NCBI RefSeq assembly: GCF_003073375.1
Contig: NZ_CP029002.1
Coordinates: 916,001 to 980,000 of the forward strand
DNA from: Lysinibacillus sp. 2017
GTDB taxonomy: Bacteria > Bacillota > Bacilli > Bacillales_A > Planococcaceae
DNA: 64,000 nt
Direction: 5' to 3'
Under the pieces are notes generated by a model that did no database searches, was not told where the DNA came from, and saw only the letters and a program-made list of their open reading frames with translations. Below are positions 1 through 10,227 of this stretch, piece after piece. A program made the position numbers and the translations under genes. How positions within the stretch are numbered: the first letter of the stretch is position 1; each line of letters begins with the position of its first letter.

Positions 1-1
1 A

Positions 2-37
2 GCAGAAGAAATGCCAAAAGCGGAGGTTGTACACTAA
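2..37 (+). CDS. carB: Probable 3' end of carB (carbamoyl-phosphate synthase large chain), partial
   Basis: Only the last eleven codons and a TAA are inside the window, reading [11 protein letters not shown]. The identification rests on position: in Bacillales the pyrimidine-specific carbamoyl-phosphate synthase large subunit directly precedes pyrK. The Shine-Dalgarno sequence of pyrK lies inside this tail, which suggests translational coupling. The fragment is too short to recognise by sequence alone. Confidence 0.5.
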   Translation, partial: AEEMPKAEVVH

Positions 38-38
38 C

Positions 39-1720
<1,682 letters not shown>

Positions 1721-1722
1721 TT

Positions 1723-2430
1723 ATGAATACAAAACCGATTATTGCACTCGACTTTCCAGGTGAGAAGGATGTCATGAATTTTTTAACGCAATTCGATGAA
1801 AAATTGTTCGTCAAAATTGGCATGGAACTTTATATGCAACAGGGTCCAGATATTGTTCGTAAAGTAAAAGATCAGGGACATGATATTTTCCTGGATTTAA
1901 AATTACATGACATTCCAAATACCGTGAAATCAGCAATGAAGGGCTTAGCTCGCTTAGGTGTGGATTTAGTCAATGTCCATGCAGCAGGTGGAAGAGCAAT
2001 GATGGAAGGTGCACTAGAAGGGTTAGAAGCTGGTACTGAAGCAGGTAAAAAACGCGCAGCTTTAATCGCAGTAACGCAACTAACATCAACGACAGAACAA
2101 CAAATGCACCAAGAGCAAAAAATTGCGTTATCACTAAAAGAATCTGTTCTACATTATGCGGAGTTAACGAAACAAGCTGGCTTAAATGGTGTTGTATGTT
2201 CTGTTCATGAAGCAAGAGTTATTGCGGAAACATGCGGTGAAAATTTCTTACGCGTAACACCAGGTATTCGTATGCTTGGTGACGAAGCGAATGACCAAAA
2301 ACGCATCGCAACACCAGACGGAGCAAAAAAGGATGGTTCATCACTTATCGTTGTAGGACGTGCGATTACAGGTGCAGAAAATCCTGTAATCGCATATAAA
2401 AAAGTTTGTGAATTATGGGAGGGAAAATAA
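1723..2430 (+). CDS. pyrF: Orotidine 5'-phosphate decarboxylase
   Basis: PyrF decarboxylates OMP to UMP, the last step of de novo UMP synthesis. The 235-residue protein shows the catalytic [10 protein letters not shown] block with D58, K60 and D63, plus the phosphate-binding TPGIR and VVGRAIT segments near the C terminus. The ATG at 1723 sits two bases after the pyrD stop and follows GGAAGGAG at 1703-1710. A longer frame beginning at 1630 runs inside pyrD and is not supported. Confidence 0.96.
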   Translation: MNTKPIIALDFPGEKDVMNFLTQFDEKLFVKIGMELYMQQGPDIVRKVKDQGHDIFLDLKLHDIPNTVKSAMKGLARLGVDLVNVHAAGGRAMMEGALEGLEAGTEAGKKRAALIAVTQLTSTTEQQMHQEQKIALSLKESVLHYAELTKQAGLNGVVCSVHEARVIAETCGENFLRVTPGIRMLGDEANDQKRIATPDGAKKDGSSLIVVGRAITGAENPVIAYKKVCELWEGK

Positions 2431-3063
2431 ATGTCATTACAAAATAAAATCGCACACGCAATGTTAAAGGTAGGAGCTGTTGAATTAAATCCAACTGACC
2501 TATTCACATGGGCTTCTGGAATTCAATCGCCTATTTACTGCGATACACGTTTAACTATTTCAGATCCCGTCATTCGAAAACAATTAGCAAATGGTTTAGC
2601 ATCTTTAATTAAAGAAAATTTCTCGGAATGTGAAGTTGTTGCAGGTACAGCTACAGCAGGAATTCCTCATGCTGCATGGGTTTCAGATATTTTAGAATTG
2701 CCAATGGTTTATGTACGTTCAAAAGCAAAAGAACACGGACGTGGCAATCAAATTGAGGGGAAGTATGCACCAGGTCAAAAAGTTGTAGTCGTAGAGGACA
2801 TCGTATCAACTGGAGGATCTTCCATTGTAGCGGTAGAAGCTTTGCGTGCTGCGGGCTGTGAAGTATTAGGCGTTGTATGTGTCTATACATATAATTTACC
2901 AAAAGCAGAGCAAGCATTTAACGACGCAAATGTAAGATATGTTTCTCTTACAAATTTTGATTTTTTGATTGAAGCCGCAAATGAATCAGGAGCGATAGAA
3001 GAAAATCAAATTCCTTTCTTAAAAAACTGGCATAAAGATTTAAAAGAAGGCAAATTAAAATAA
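2431..3063 (+). CDS. pyrE: Orotate phosphoribosyltransferase
   Basis: PyrE transfers phosphoribosyl from PRPP to orotate, giving OMP for PyrF. The protein has 210 residues. The PRPP-binding loop VVVVEDIVSTGGS lies at about 118-130 and the flexible-loop segment KAKEHGRGNQ at about 98-107. The gene starts immediately after the pyrF stop, with GGGAGG inside the end of pyrF. It is the last gene of the pyr operon here and is followed by a strong terminator. Confidence 0.96.
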   Translation: MSLQNKIAHAMLKVGAVELNPTDLFTWASGIQSPIYCDTRLTISDPVIRKQLANGLASLIKENFSECEVVAGTATAGIPHAAWVSDILELPMVYVRSKAKEHGRGNQIEGKYAPGQKVVVVEDIVSTGGSSIVAVEALRAAGCEVLGVVCVYTYNLPKAEQAFNDANVRYVSLTNFDFLIEAANESGAIEENQIPFLKNWHKDLKEGKLK

Positions 3064-3081
3064 AAAATATTAAAATAATTC

Positions 3082-3124
3082 AAAAACGTGTGAAAGTATT
3101 GAAAATACTCTTTACACGTTTTTG
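3082..3124 (+). terminator. Terminator of the pyr operon
   Basis: A long inverted repeat (arm AAAACGTGTGAAAGTATT, three-base GAA loop, complementary arm) ends in TTTTTG. It lies 19 bases after the pyrE stop. Confidence 0.85.
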
Positions 3125-3516
3125 TTATAGTTATATAATTCTTTTACGCCTAGCAGCATTTTTTTTAAAATTGAAGTTTAATAGAAATGGAATTTTTTAA
3201 ACTTTAGCAAAAATGTTTAATATGCGGAAAACAAATTTTAAGCTTTTAAACTGATATTTATTACCTATTTTATGCATTTAATTATTGGAAAATTTAAATT
3301 TTAAAGAATAGTTTGCTATTTATAAAAGAAAAATGTTAAATTAGAATAGTTAGAAAGTTTAATAATTGACTTTGGTTGTATTTTATGGATAATTTATATT
3401 GGAATACATAAATATTACAAAAAATATAATATTTTATGAGACTGAGTTTTAGATAGCTTAAATAGAGAGATAAGTAGAGACAGAGCAGGGGTTATGAAGG
3501 AAGGAGCGATTATTTA
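3125..3516. other. AT-rich intergenic region between pyrE and oppD
   Basis: About 390 bases, extremely AT-rich, without any open frame that looks coding and without an obvious repeat. The only signal I can support is a candidate promoter near 3366 and the ribosome-binding site of oppD (GAAGGAAGGAG near 3497-3506). Confidence 0.6.
3366..3395 (+). promoter_or_regulatory. Candidate promoter of the opp operon
   Basis: TTGACT at 3366-3371, then a 17-18 base spacer, then ATAATT/TAATTT at 3389-3395. It is 120 bases upstream of oppD. In DNA this AT-rich, chance matches are common, so confidence is limited. Confidence 0.4.
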
Positions 3517-4527
3517 GTGTCTACGAATGAATTATTGACAATCCGCGATTTACGTACGAGCTTTCGTATTAAAGATACTTATTATCCGGCTGTAGACAAT
3601 GTTTCATTAACGCTTCGCAAAAATGAAATTTTAGCTATCGTTGGTGAATCAGGTTGCGGTAAAAGTACTTTAGCAACATCGATTGTAGGATTACACAATG
3701 GAAACAACACAAAAGTTGAAGGTGAAATTCTTTATAACAATCAAAACTTAGTAAAATTGAATGAGGATCAGTTTAATAAACTTCGAGGGAATGATATTGG
3801 GTTTATATTCCAAGACCCATTATCGGCATTAAATCCATTAATGCGCATTGGAGAACAAATTGAAGAAGGTTTAGTTTATCATTCAAAATTAAACAAACAA
3901 CAGCGCGGTCAGCGTGTATTAGAATTGTTAGATCAAGTAGGGATTCCAAATCCGCCACGTGTAGCTAATCAATTTCCTCACCAATTATCAGGTGGTATGC
4001 GTCAGCGTGTTATGATTGCCATTGCTTTATCAGGTAAGCCAGCAATTATCATTGCCGATGAGCCTACAACAGCGCTTGACGTTACAATTCAAGCTCAAAT
4101 TTTAGACTTGTTAAAATCTCTACAAGACGAGATTCAATCAGGGATCATTTTAATTACCCATGACTTAGGTGTTGTAGCAGAAGTCGCAGACCGAGTTGCA
4201 GTAATGTATGCAGGTCAGGTAATTGAAGAAGCGTCAGTAGTAGAATTATTCAGAAATCCGAAGCATCCATACACAAGATCATTACTAAAATCGATTCCTC
4301 AAGCAAACAGTGAGAGCGATGAACTAGAAGTAATTCAGGGGATGGTACCTTCGCTAATGAAATTACCACGTGAAGGGTGCCGATTCTCATCTCGTACTCC
4401 ATGGATTGATGCTTCAGAACACGAAGCGAATCCACAACTTCATGAAGTGGCACCAGGACATCTTGTACGCTGTACTTGCTGGAAAAATTTCCACTTTGAA
4501 GACGAGGAAGGGAGCGTAAATCGATGA
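3517..4527 (+). CDS. oppD: Oligopeptide/dipeptide ABC transporter ATP-binding protein (OppD/AppD type)
   Basis: One of two ATPases that power the peptide importer encoded by this five-gene operon. The 336-residue protein has Walker A GESGCGKST at about 43-51, the Q-loop, the ABC signature LSGGM and Walker B IIADEP, then the oligopeptide-type C-terminal extension with paired cysteines (RCTCW) near the end. The start is GTG at 3517 after GAAGGAAGGAG. The gene overlaps oppF by four bases. Whether the substrate is di-, tri- or oligopeptide cannot be told from the ATPase. Confidence 0.9.
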   Translation: MSTNELLTIRDLRTSFRIKDTYYPAVDNVSLTLRKNEILAIVGESGCGKSTLATSIVGLHNGNNTKVEGEILYNNQNLVKLNEDQFNKLRGNDIGFIFQDPLSALNPLMRIGEQIEEGLVYHSKLNKQQRGQRVLELLDQVGIPNPPRVANQFPHQLSGGMRQRVMIAIALSGKPAIIIADEPTTALDVTIQAQILDLLKSLQDEIQSGIILITHDLGVVAEVADRVAVMYAGQVIEEASVVELFRNPKHPYTRSLLKSIPQANSESDELEVIQGMVPSLMKLPREGCRFSSRTPWIDASEHEANPQLHEVAPGHLVRCTCWKNFHFEDEEGSVNR

Positions 4528-5471
4528 GTTTCATGCAAGTTGAAGATTTAAAAGTTCACTATCCAATCAAAGGTGGATTTTTCAATACAGTTGTTGACCA
4601 TGTATATGCTGTAGATGGTGTAACGATGGAATTCGAACGTGGTAAAACTTACGGTTTAGTAGGGGAATCAGGTTCTGGTAAATCAACGACAGGTAAAGCA
4701 ATTATCGGACTAGAAAAAATTACATCAGGAAAAATTATTTATGAAGGTGAAAATGTAACGAATACACGTCGTAAACGTGATTCTGCATACAATCGCGACA
4801 TTCAAATGATTTTCCAAGATTCACATTCAAGTATGAATCCACGTAAACGTGTATTAGACATTTTAGCAGAGCCAATTCGTAACTTTATGAAATTGTCGCC
4901 TCAAGAAGAGCGCAAACGTATTAACGAATTACTAGCCATTGTTGGGATGTCAGAAGACGTTTTACTAAAATATCCACATGAATTCTCAGGTGGTCAAAAG
5001 CAACGTTTAGGTATTGCACGTGCAGTGGCATGTAATCCAAAAATGATCATTGCTGATGAGCCAGTTTCAGCACTGGATTTATCAGTACAAGCACAAGTTT
5101 TAAACTTTATGAAGGAAATTCAAGATCAATATGGAATTAGTTATTTATTCATCTCACATGATTTAGGTGTTGTTCGCCACATGTGTGACCATATTTCGAT
5201 CATGTATAAAGGACGCTTTGTAGAAACAGGTAAGCGTGAAGATATTTACACGAATCCTCAACATATTTATACAAACCGACTTCTATCTGCAATTCCTAAT
5301 ATTGAGCCAGAAACACGTATCGAACGTAAAATCGAACGTCAAAGAGTTGAAGCGAAGTATAAAGAAGAGCAACATAATTATTACGATAAAGATGGAAAAG
5401 TATATCCTTTAAAATCAATTTCAGATACGCATAAAGTAGCGATGACTGAAGCAGAAAAGGAGCGTGTATAG
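4524..5471 (+). CDS. oppF: Oligopeptide ABC transporter ATP-binding protein (OppF/AppF type)
   Basis: The second ATPase of the importer, 315 residues, working as a heterodimer with OppD at the cytoplasmic face. Walker A GESGSGKST is at about 47-55, the signature FSGGQ follows, and Walker B is IIADEP. A charged C-terminal tail of roughly 50 residues (ERKIERQRVEAKYKEEQ) extends past the usual oligopeptide C-terminal domain. The start overlaps the oppD stop (ATGA), indicating coupling. Confidence 0.9.
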   Translation: MSFMQVEDLKVHYPIKGGFFNTVVDHVYAVDGVTMEFERGKTYGLVGESGSGKSTTGKAIIGLEKITSGKIIYEGENVTNTRRKRDSAYNRDIQMIFQDSHSSMNPRKRVLDILAEPIRNFMKLSPQEERKRINELLAIVGMSEDVLLKYPHEFSGGQKQRLGIARAVACNPKMIIADEPVSALDLSVQAQVLNFMKEIQDQYGISYLFISHDLGVVRHMCDHISIMYKGRFVETGKREDIYTNPQHIYTNRLLSAIPNIEPETRIERKIERQRVEAKYKEEQHNYYDKDGKVYPLKSISDTHKVAMTEAEKERV

Positions 5472-5472
5472 T

Positions 5473-6435
5473 ATGTGGAAAACGATTGCTCGACGCGTAT
5501 TAATTATGATTCCGCAGCTATTTATTTTAAGTCTCCTAATCTTCATTTTGGCAAAACAAATGCCAGGAGATCCGTTCACAGGGTTAATTACACCTGAAAC
5601 AGATCCATCTGTAATTGAACAACTGCGAGAAAAAGCTGGCTTAAATGATCCATGGTATACACAATATTACAACTGGATTGCAAATGCAGCACAAGGTGAC
5701 TTCGGTCAAAGTTATACATTCAAAAAACCAGTTGCAGATATTATTGGTGACCGTGGTATGAATACATTATTACTATCATTACTAAGTGTTATTCTCGTGT
5801 ACGGACTAGCTATTCCACTAGGTGTAGTTGCCGGACGTTATCAAGAATCACTTGCAGATAAAGCCATTGTTTTATATAGCTTTATCTCGTATGCAATTCC
5901 AACATTCGTATTATCATTAATTTTCGTGTACATTTTCGGGTATCGACTCATGTGGTTCCCAACAAGTGGTACGGTTGATATAGGACTTGACCAAGGAACA
6001 TGGGCATATTACTGGAACAAATTCTATCACTTATTATTACCAGCAGGAACATATGCACTACTAGGTACGACAGGTATTATTCAATATTTGCGTACTGAAA
6101 TTATCGATGCGAAAACGATGGATTATGTTAAAACTGCTAGAAGTAAAGGGATTCCAATGAAAAAGGTGTATTCACGCCACATTTTCCGTAACTCATTACT
6201 TCCGATTGCAGCCTTCTTAGGTTTCACAATTACTGGTTTACTTGGTGGATCAATTTTCATCGAAACAGTATTTGCGTATCCAGGTATGGGGAAATTATTT
6301 ATCGATTCAATTTTAAGTCGTGACTACAGTGTTATTACAGCACTAGTTATGTTATATGGCTTCTTAGCATTATTAGGTAGTCTATTGTCCGATATTATTT
6401 TAAGTATTGTTGACCCGCGTATTCGCATAGACTAA
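5473..6435 (+). CDS. oppB: Oligopeptide ABC transporter permease (OppB type)
   Basis: Integral membrane permease of 320 residues, one half of the translocation channel. Its first transmembrane segment (residues 8-30) precedes the conserved MPGDPF, the family hallmark after helix 1. About six hydrophobic segments follow, with the EAA-type loop around YVKTARSKGIP contacting the ATPases. The ATG at 5473 sits ten bases after AAAAGGAGCG at the end of oppF. An alternative GTG at 5464 overlaps that ribosome-binding site. Confidence 0.9.
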   Translation: MWKTIARRVLIMIPQLFILSLLIFILAKQMPGDPFTGLITPETDPSVIEQLREKAGLNDPWYTQYYNWIANAAQGDFGQSYTFKKPVADIIGDRGMNTLLLSLLSVILVYGLAIPLGVVAGRYQESLADKAIVLYSFISYAIPTFVLSLIFVYIFGYRLMWFPTSGTVDIGLDQGTWAYYWNKFYHLLLPAGTYALLGTTGIIQYLRTEIIDAKTMDYVKTARSKGIPMKKVYSRHIFRNSLLPIAAFLGFTITGLLGGSIFIETVFAYPGMGKLFIDSILSRDYSVITALVMLYGFLALLGSLLSDIILSIVDPRIRID

Positions 6436-6471
6436 TTAATTAATAATGACTAAGGAGAGGTGATTTTAATC

Positions 6472-7386
6472 ATGGAAAACAAAAATGAACAAGCAGTAGA
6501 AAAGTTAGAATCTCAAAGCTCTCCACCAACGGGTATTCAAGTTATTTTGCGAGAGTTTATAAAAGATAAATTAGCAATGTTCTCATTAGTAGGGATCACG
6601 ATATTAATCGTAGGCGTTTTAGCATTGGCATTCTTCGTAATTGACCAAACGGCAGTTATGAAAATTCAATTATTAGAACGTTTTACTGAACCAGGTGTTC
6701 GAGGCTATGTTTTAGGTGCAGATGAAGCTGGACGAGATATGTTCGGTCAGTTAATCATCGGTGCGAAAAACTCAATTTTAATCGCTATTGCCATTACGTT
6801 AATTGCAAACGTACTAGGTATTGCTCTAGGGATCATCATGGGATATTATGGTGGATTTATCGATAATTTCTTTATGCGTATTATCGACTTCTTCATCACA
6901 TTACCAACATTAATGATCATTATCGTAGTTGTAACGATTGTTCCGAGATACGGAATAATGGAATTAATATTAATCATTGCAGCTTTTCAATGGATGGGGA
7001 CGGCCAGACTTGTGCGTTCAAAAGCACTTTCTGAAGCACGCCGCGATTACATAAGTGCCTCAAAAACAATGGGTACTAGTGATTTTGCGATTATGTTTAA
7101 AGGTTTATTACCAAACTTAAGTTCGCTGTTGATTGTTGAAGTTACGTTAAGTTTTGCTGGTAACGTCGGCATTGAGACAGGTTTATCATTCTTAGGATTC
7201 GGTTTACCACCGTCAACACCAAGTTTAGGGACGCTAGTAAGTTATGCCATGAACCCGATTATTTTATCGAGTAAATGGTGGATATGGTTACCTGCATCTA
7301 TACTAATTTTAGTTATGATGCTTGGTATAAATTACGTTGGTCAAGCGTTACGACGTGCGGCTGACGCAAAACAACGATTAGGATAA
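6472..7386 (+). CDS. oppC: Oligopeptide ABC transporter permease (OppC type)
   Basis: The second permease subunit, 304 residues. It has the OppC-type N-terminal cytoplasmic tail (about 40 residues) and first membrane helix, then the characteristic LGADEAGRDMFGQLIIGAK segment before the core membrane domain. The EAA loop (EARRDYISASKTMG) and the final GIETGLSFLGFGLPP region are typical. The ATG at 6472 is preceded by TAAGGAGAGGTG at 6451-6462. Confidence 0.9.
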   Translation: MENKNEQAVEKLESQSSPPTGIQVILREFIKDKLAMFSLVGITILIVGVLALAFFVIDQTAVMKIQLLERFTEPGVRGYVLGADEAGRDMFGQLIIGAKNSILIAIAITLIANVLGIALGIIMGYYGGFIDNFFMRIIDFFITLPTLMIIIVVVTIVPRYGIMELILIIAAFQWMGTARLVRSKALSEARRDYISASKTMGTSDFAIMFKGLLPNLSSLLIVEVTLSFAGNVGIETGLSFLGFGLPPSTPSLGTLVSYAMNPIILSSKWWIWLPASILILVMMLGINYVGQALRRAADAKQRLG

Positions 7387-7403
7387 AAAGAGGAGGAAAA
7401 ACA

Positions 7404-9230
7404 ATGAAGAAAAAGTATTGGTTATTACTTTCTACTGTTTTCGCAATTATGTTAGTTCTAGCTGCATGTGGCGATGACAAAGAATCATCAACTGAAAAAC
7501 CAGCTGAAACTGATTCTGGCAAAACAGAAGAAAAAACTGAAGACGGCGGTTCTACTGCTGAAGCTCCAACACTTCCAATGGAAGTAACAAACGATGGTGA
7601 TGTTATTGACGGCGGAACTTTAAAATTCGCTTTAGTAACAGATTCTCCATTCCAAGGTATTTTACTTGCTGAGTTATATGAAAATGGATTTGACGCAGAT
7701 CTTATGGAATTCATGTCTAACTCAATTTTCGATACAGATGGTGACTTCTTAATCACTGATGAAGGTATCGCAAAATTAGGTGTTGACGCTGACAACAACA
7801 AAGTAACAGTAACAATTCAACAAGACGTTAAGTGGTCTGATGGCGAGCCATTAACTGCTGACGACATTATTTACTCTTATGAAATTATTGGTCACCCAAA
7901 ATACACTGGTATCCGTTACGATGGTGACTTCGAAAATATCATCGGTGCTGCTGAATACAAAGCAGGTACTGCAGATTCAATCTCAGGTATCAAAAAAATC
8001 GATGACAAAACTGTAGAAATTTCAATGACTAAAGTTTCACCAGCTATCTATTCTGGTGGTGACGGTTTATGGGGTTACGCTGCTCCTAAACACCAATTAA
8101 AAGATATTAAAATGGAAGACTTAATCTCTTCTGATGCAGTTCGTAAAACACCTGTAACTTTAGGTGCATTCAAAATTGATAAATTAGTAGATGGTGAATC
8201 TATTCAGTACGTTGCAAACGAAAACTACTGGAGAGGCACTCCTAAGTTAGATAAAGTAGTATTACAAGTTGTACCTTCAGCTTCAATTGGTGAAGCATTA
8301 CGTACAGGTCAATATGACATGTTATCTTCTTTCCCTGCTACTCAATATGATGGCGTGAAAGACTTACAAAACGTAGCAGTTTTAGCTCGTCCTGAATTAG
8401 CATATTCTTACCTAGGTTTCAAAGTAGGTAAATATGATCAAGCTAATTCTATTAACGTAACTGATACAGACAATACAAAAATGGGTGACGTTAAATTACG
8501 TCAAGCAATTGGTTATGCAATTGACGTTGAACAAGTAACTGAACGCTTCTACCAAGGTTTACGTTCTCGTGCAACTTCATTAATTCCACCAGCATTCGCT
8601 TCATTCCATGATAATTCTTTAACTGGTTTCAACTATGATCCAGAAAAAGCAAACGCATTATTAGATGAAGCTGGTTACAAAGATGTTGATGGCGATGGTA
8701 TCCGTGAAGATAAAGACGGAAACAAATTCTCAATCAACTTAGCATCTATGTCTGGTTCTGACACTGACGAAGCAATCGTTGAGTACTACCGTCAAAACTG
8801 GAAAGAAGTAGGTTTAGACGTACAATTAACAACAGGTCGTTTAATCGAATTCAACAGCTTCTATGATAAAGTTAAAGCTGACGATGCTGAAATCGATATG
8901 TTCATGGCTGCATGGGGTACTGGTACAAACCCATCTCCACTTGGTTTATACGGTTCAACAGCTGCATTCAACTATAGCCGATTCACTACTCCTGAGTTAG
9001 AAAAATTATTAGTAGATATCGATTCTAAAGAAGCAATTGATGCTGACTACCGTGCAAATGCATTTAAAGCATGGGAAGAGTATATGTTCTCACAAGCTAC
9101 AACGATTCCAACTTACTTCCGTACTGAAATCTTACCGATCAACAAACGTATCAAAAACTACAATGTAAGTTATGATGGCGGTACGAAGTGGCACGAAATC
9201 GAGTTAACTTCTGAAAACCCAGTTAAATAA
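7404..9230 (+). CDS. oppA: Oligopeptide-binding lipoprotein (solute-binding protein family 5)
   Basis: The substrate-capturing subunit of the importer, 608 residues, anchored outside the membrane by lipidation. A lipoprotein signal peptide ends in the lipobox LAAC with the lipidated cysteine at 22, followed by an acidic, Ser/Thr/Glu-rich linker to about residue 65. The mature part has family-5 features such as VKWSDGEPLTADDIIYSYE. Codon choice shifts towards GCT, TCT and GTT compared with its neighbours, as expected for a strongly expressed binding protein. It is last in the operon and is followed by its own terminator. Confidence 0.9.
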   Translation: MKKKYWLLLSTVFAIMLVLAACGDDKESSTEKPAETDSGKTEEKTEDGGSTAEAPTLPMEVTNDGDVIDGGTLKFALVTDSPFQGILLAELYENGFDADLMEFMSNSIFDTDGDFLITDEGIAKLGVDADNNKVTVTIQQDVKWSDGEPLTADDIIYSYEIIGHPKYTGIRYDGDFENIIGAAEYKAGTADSISGIKKIDDKTVEISMTKVSPAIYSGGDGLWGYAAPKHQLKDIKMEDLISSDAVRKTPVTLGAFKIDKLVDGESIQYVANENYWRGTPKLDKVVLQVVPSASIGEALRTGQYDMLSSFPATQYDGVKDLQNVAVLARPELAYSYLGFKVGKYDQANSINVTDTDNTKMGDVKLRQAIGYAIDVEQVTERFYQGLRSRATSLIPPAFASFHDNSLTGFNYDPEKANALLDEAGYKDVDGDGIREDKDGNKFSINLASMSGSDTDEAIVEYYRQNWKEVGLDVQLTTGRLIEFNSFYDKVKADDAEIDMFMAAWGTGTNPSPLGLYGSTAAFNYSRFTTPELEKLLVDIDSKEAIDADYRANAFKAWEEYMFSQATTIPTYFRTEILPINKRIKNYNVSYDGGTKWHEIELTSENPVK

Positions 9231-9245
9231 TTTTCAGTAGTGGGA

Positions 9246-9280
9246 GAAACCGTCTAGAATTTCTAGATGGTTTCTTTTTT
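9246..9280 (+). terminator. Terminator of the opp operon
   Basis: GAAACCGTCTAGAA and its near-perfect complement TTCTAGATGGTTTC form a compact hairpin followed by TTTTTT, 15 bases after the oppA stop. Confidence 0.85.
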
Positions 9281-9320
9281 GATAAGAATATATAACATTC
9301 TTTCTAACAATAGAAACAAA

Positions 9321-9361
9321 GAAAAAGGGATTTGCATAAATTTTTGCAAATCCCTTTTTCT
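9321..9361 (-). terminator. Terminator hairpin at the end of the chemotaxis-receptor pseudogene
   Basis: AAAAAGGGATTTGCA pairs with TGCAAATCCCTTTTT around an eight-base AT loop. The A/T tails on both sides would let it work in both directions, and it lies directly beyond the stop of the minus-strand receptor remnant. Confidence 0.75.
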
Positions 9362-9362
9362 A

Positions 9363-9865
9363 TTAAAGCTTAAATTTACGGACAAGATCATTTAAATTCT
9401 GCGCATTTTGACTTAGTTCCATTGAAACGTCATTAATTTGTTCCATCGTAATCTCTACGCCTTTTGTTACAGATAGTAGTCCTTTGTCGACAGCGTTTTC
9501 TACATTTTTCGTCCCCTTTTGTATTTCGAGTGTTAAGGATACGATTTGTTCAGCAGATTGTTTGGATTGCTCGGCTAATTTTTTCACTTCATCTGCAACA
9601 ACAGCGAAACCTTTTCCATGATCACCCGCGCGAACAGCTTCGATTGATGCGTTCAGTGCTTGGATGTGTGCACGAATGAACATTCCTTGTGTTGCAATGG
9701 AACGTTGTATTTTTTTCCAATTTATAATTGGACAACACGGGAGTCTACTGTTTCTTCCATTTGACCACCAATTCTATGAAATTGCTGAAGTAAAAGCCCT
9801 AAACATAGAAAAACAATAACGATTAATGAAGTGAATGCGAGATTTAACTTTTTACTAACGGACAT
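9363..9865 (-). pseudogene. Methyl-accepting chemotaxis protein, internally deleted and frameshifted
   Basis: Reading the minus strand from 9865, a normal receptor start follows AGGAGTG: MSVSKKLNLAF, one transmembrane helix and the start of an extracellular four-helix-type sensor, ending at a TAA near 9723. A different frame continues with [16 protein letters not shown] and then jumps straight into the receptor signalling tip ([20 protein letters not shown]), running to a C terminus at 9363. The rest of the sensor domain, the second membrane helix, HAMP and the first half of the signalling domain are missing. About 165 codons remain of an expected 500-600. The surviving tip is well conserved, so the decay looks recent. 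No function is expected. Confidence 0.85.
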
Positions 9866-10227
9866 ATAAATCACTCCTATACGTTTAATGGCGATAATTA
9901 TTAATGATATTTGTCGATTTTACTGAAACTTTGTAATTATTACATTGCAGCGATTATAGTGGTAGTTTTACATAAATCCACCTAGTAAATTAATATATTT
10001 CAAAAAATATTTTTCAAGAATACTTATCACGTAAAATTTATCTTATTTTATAGAGGTATTTTCTCTTTCGTGAAGAATATTACTGAGAGTTGGTTAATGG
10101 AGTCACCTATTTTATTATCATTTAAATAGTTTTGGAAGGAGTTGTTTGGCCTTTTTTTAGCTAAATGAAATATGGCATAAATGGAACACTTTATTGGTAC
10201 GTTTACACGAAGGGGAGGATGTAATAA
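9866..10227. other. Intergenic region upstream of the CoA-transferase gene
   Basis: About 360 AT-rich bases between divergent genes. I see no convincing coding frame; a 71-codon minus-strand frame at 10048-10263 has no family features and overlaps the next gene. The promoter of the CoA-transferase gene must lie here, but no hexamer pair stands out. AAGGGGAGGATG at 10210-10221 is the ribosome-binding site. Confidence 0.5.
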
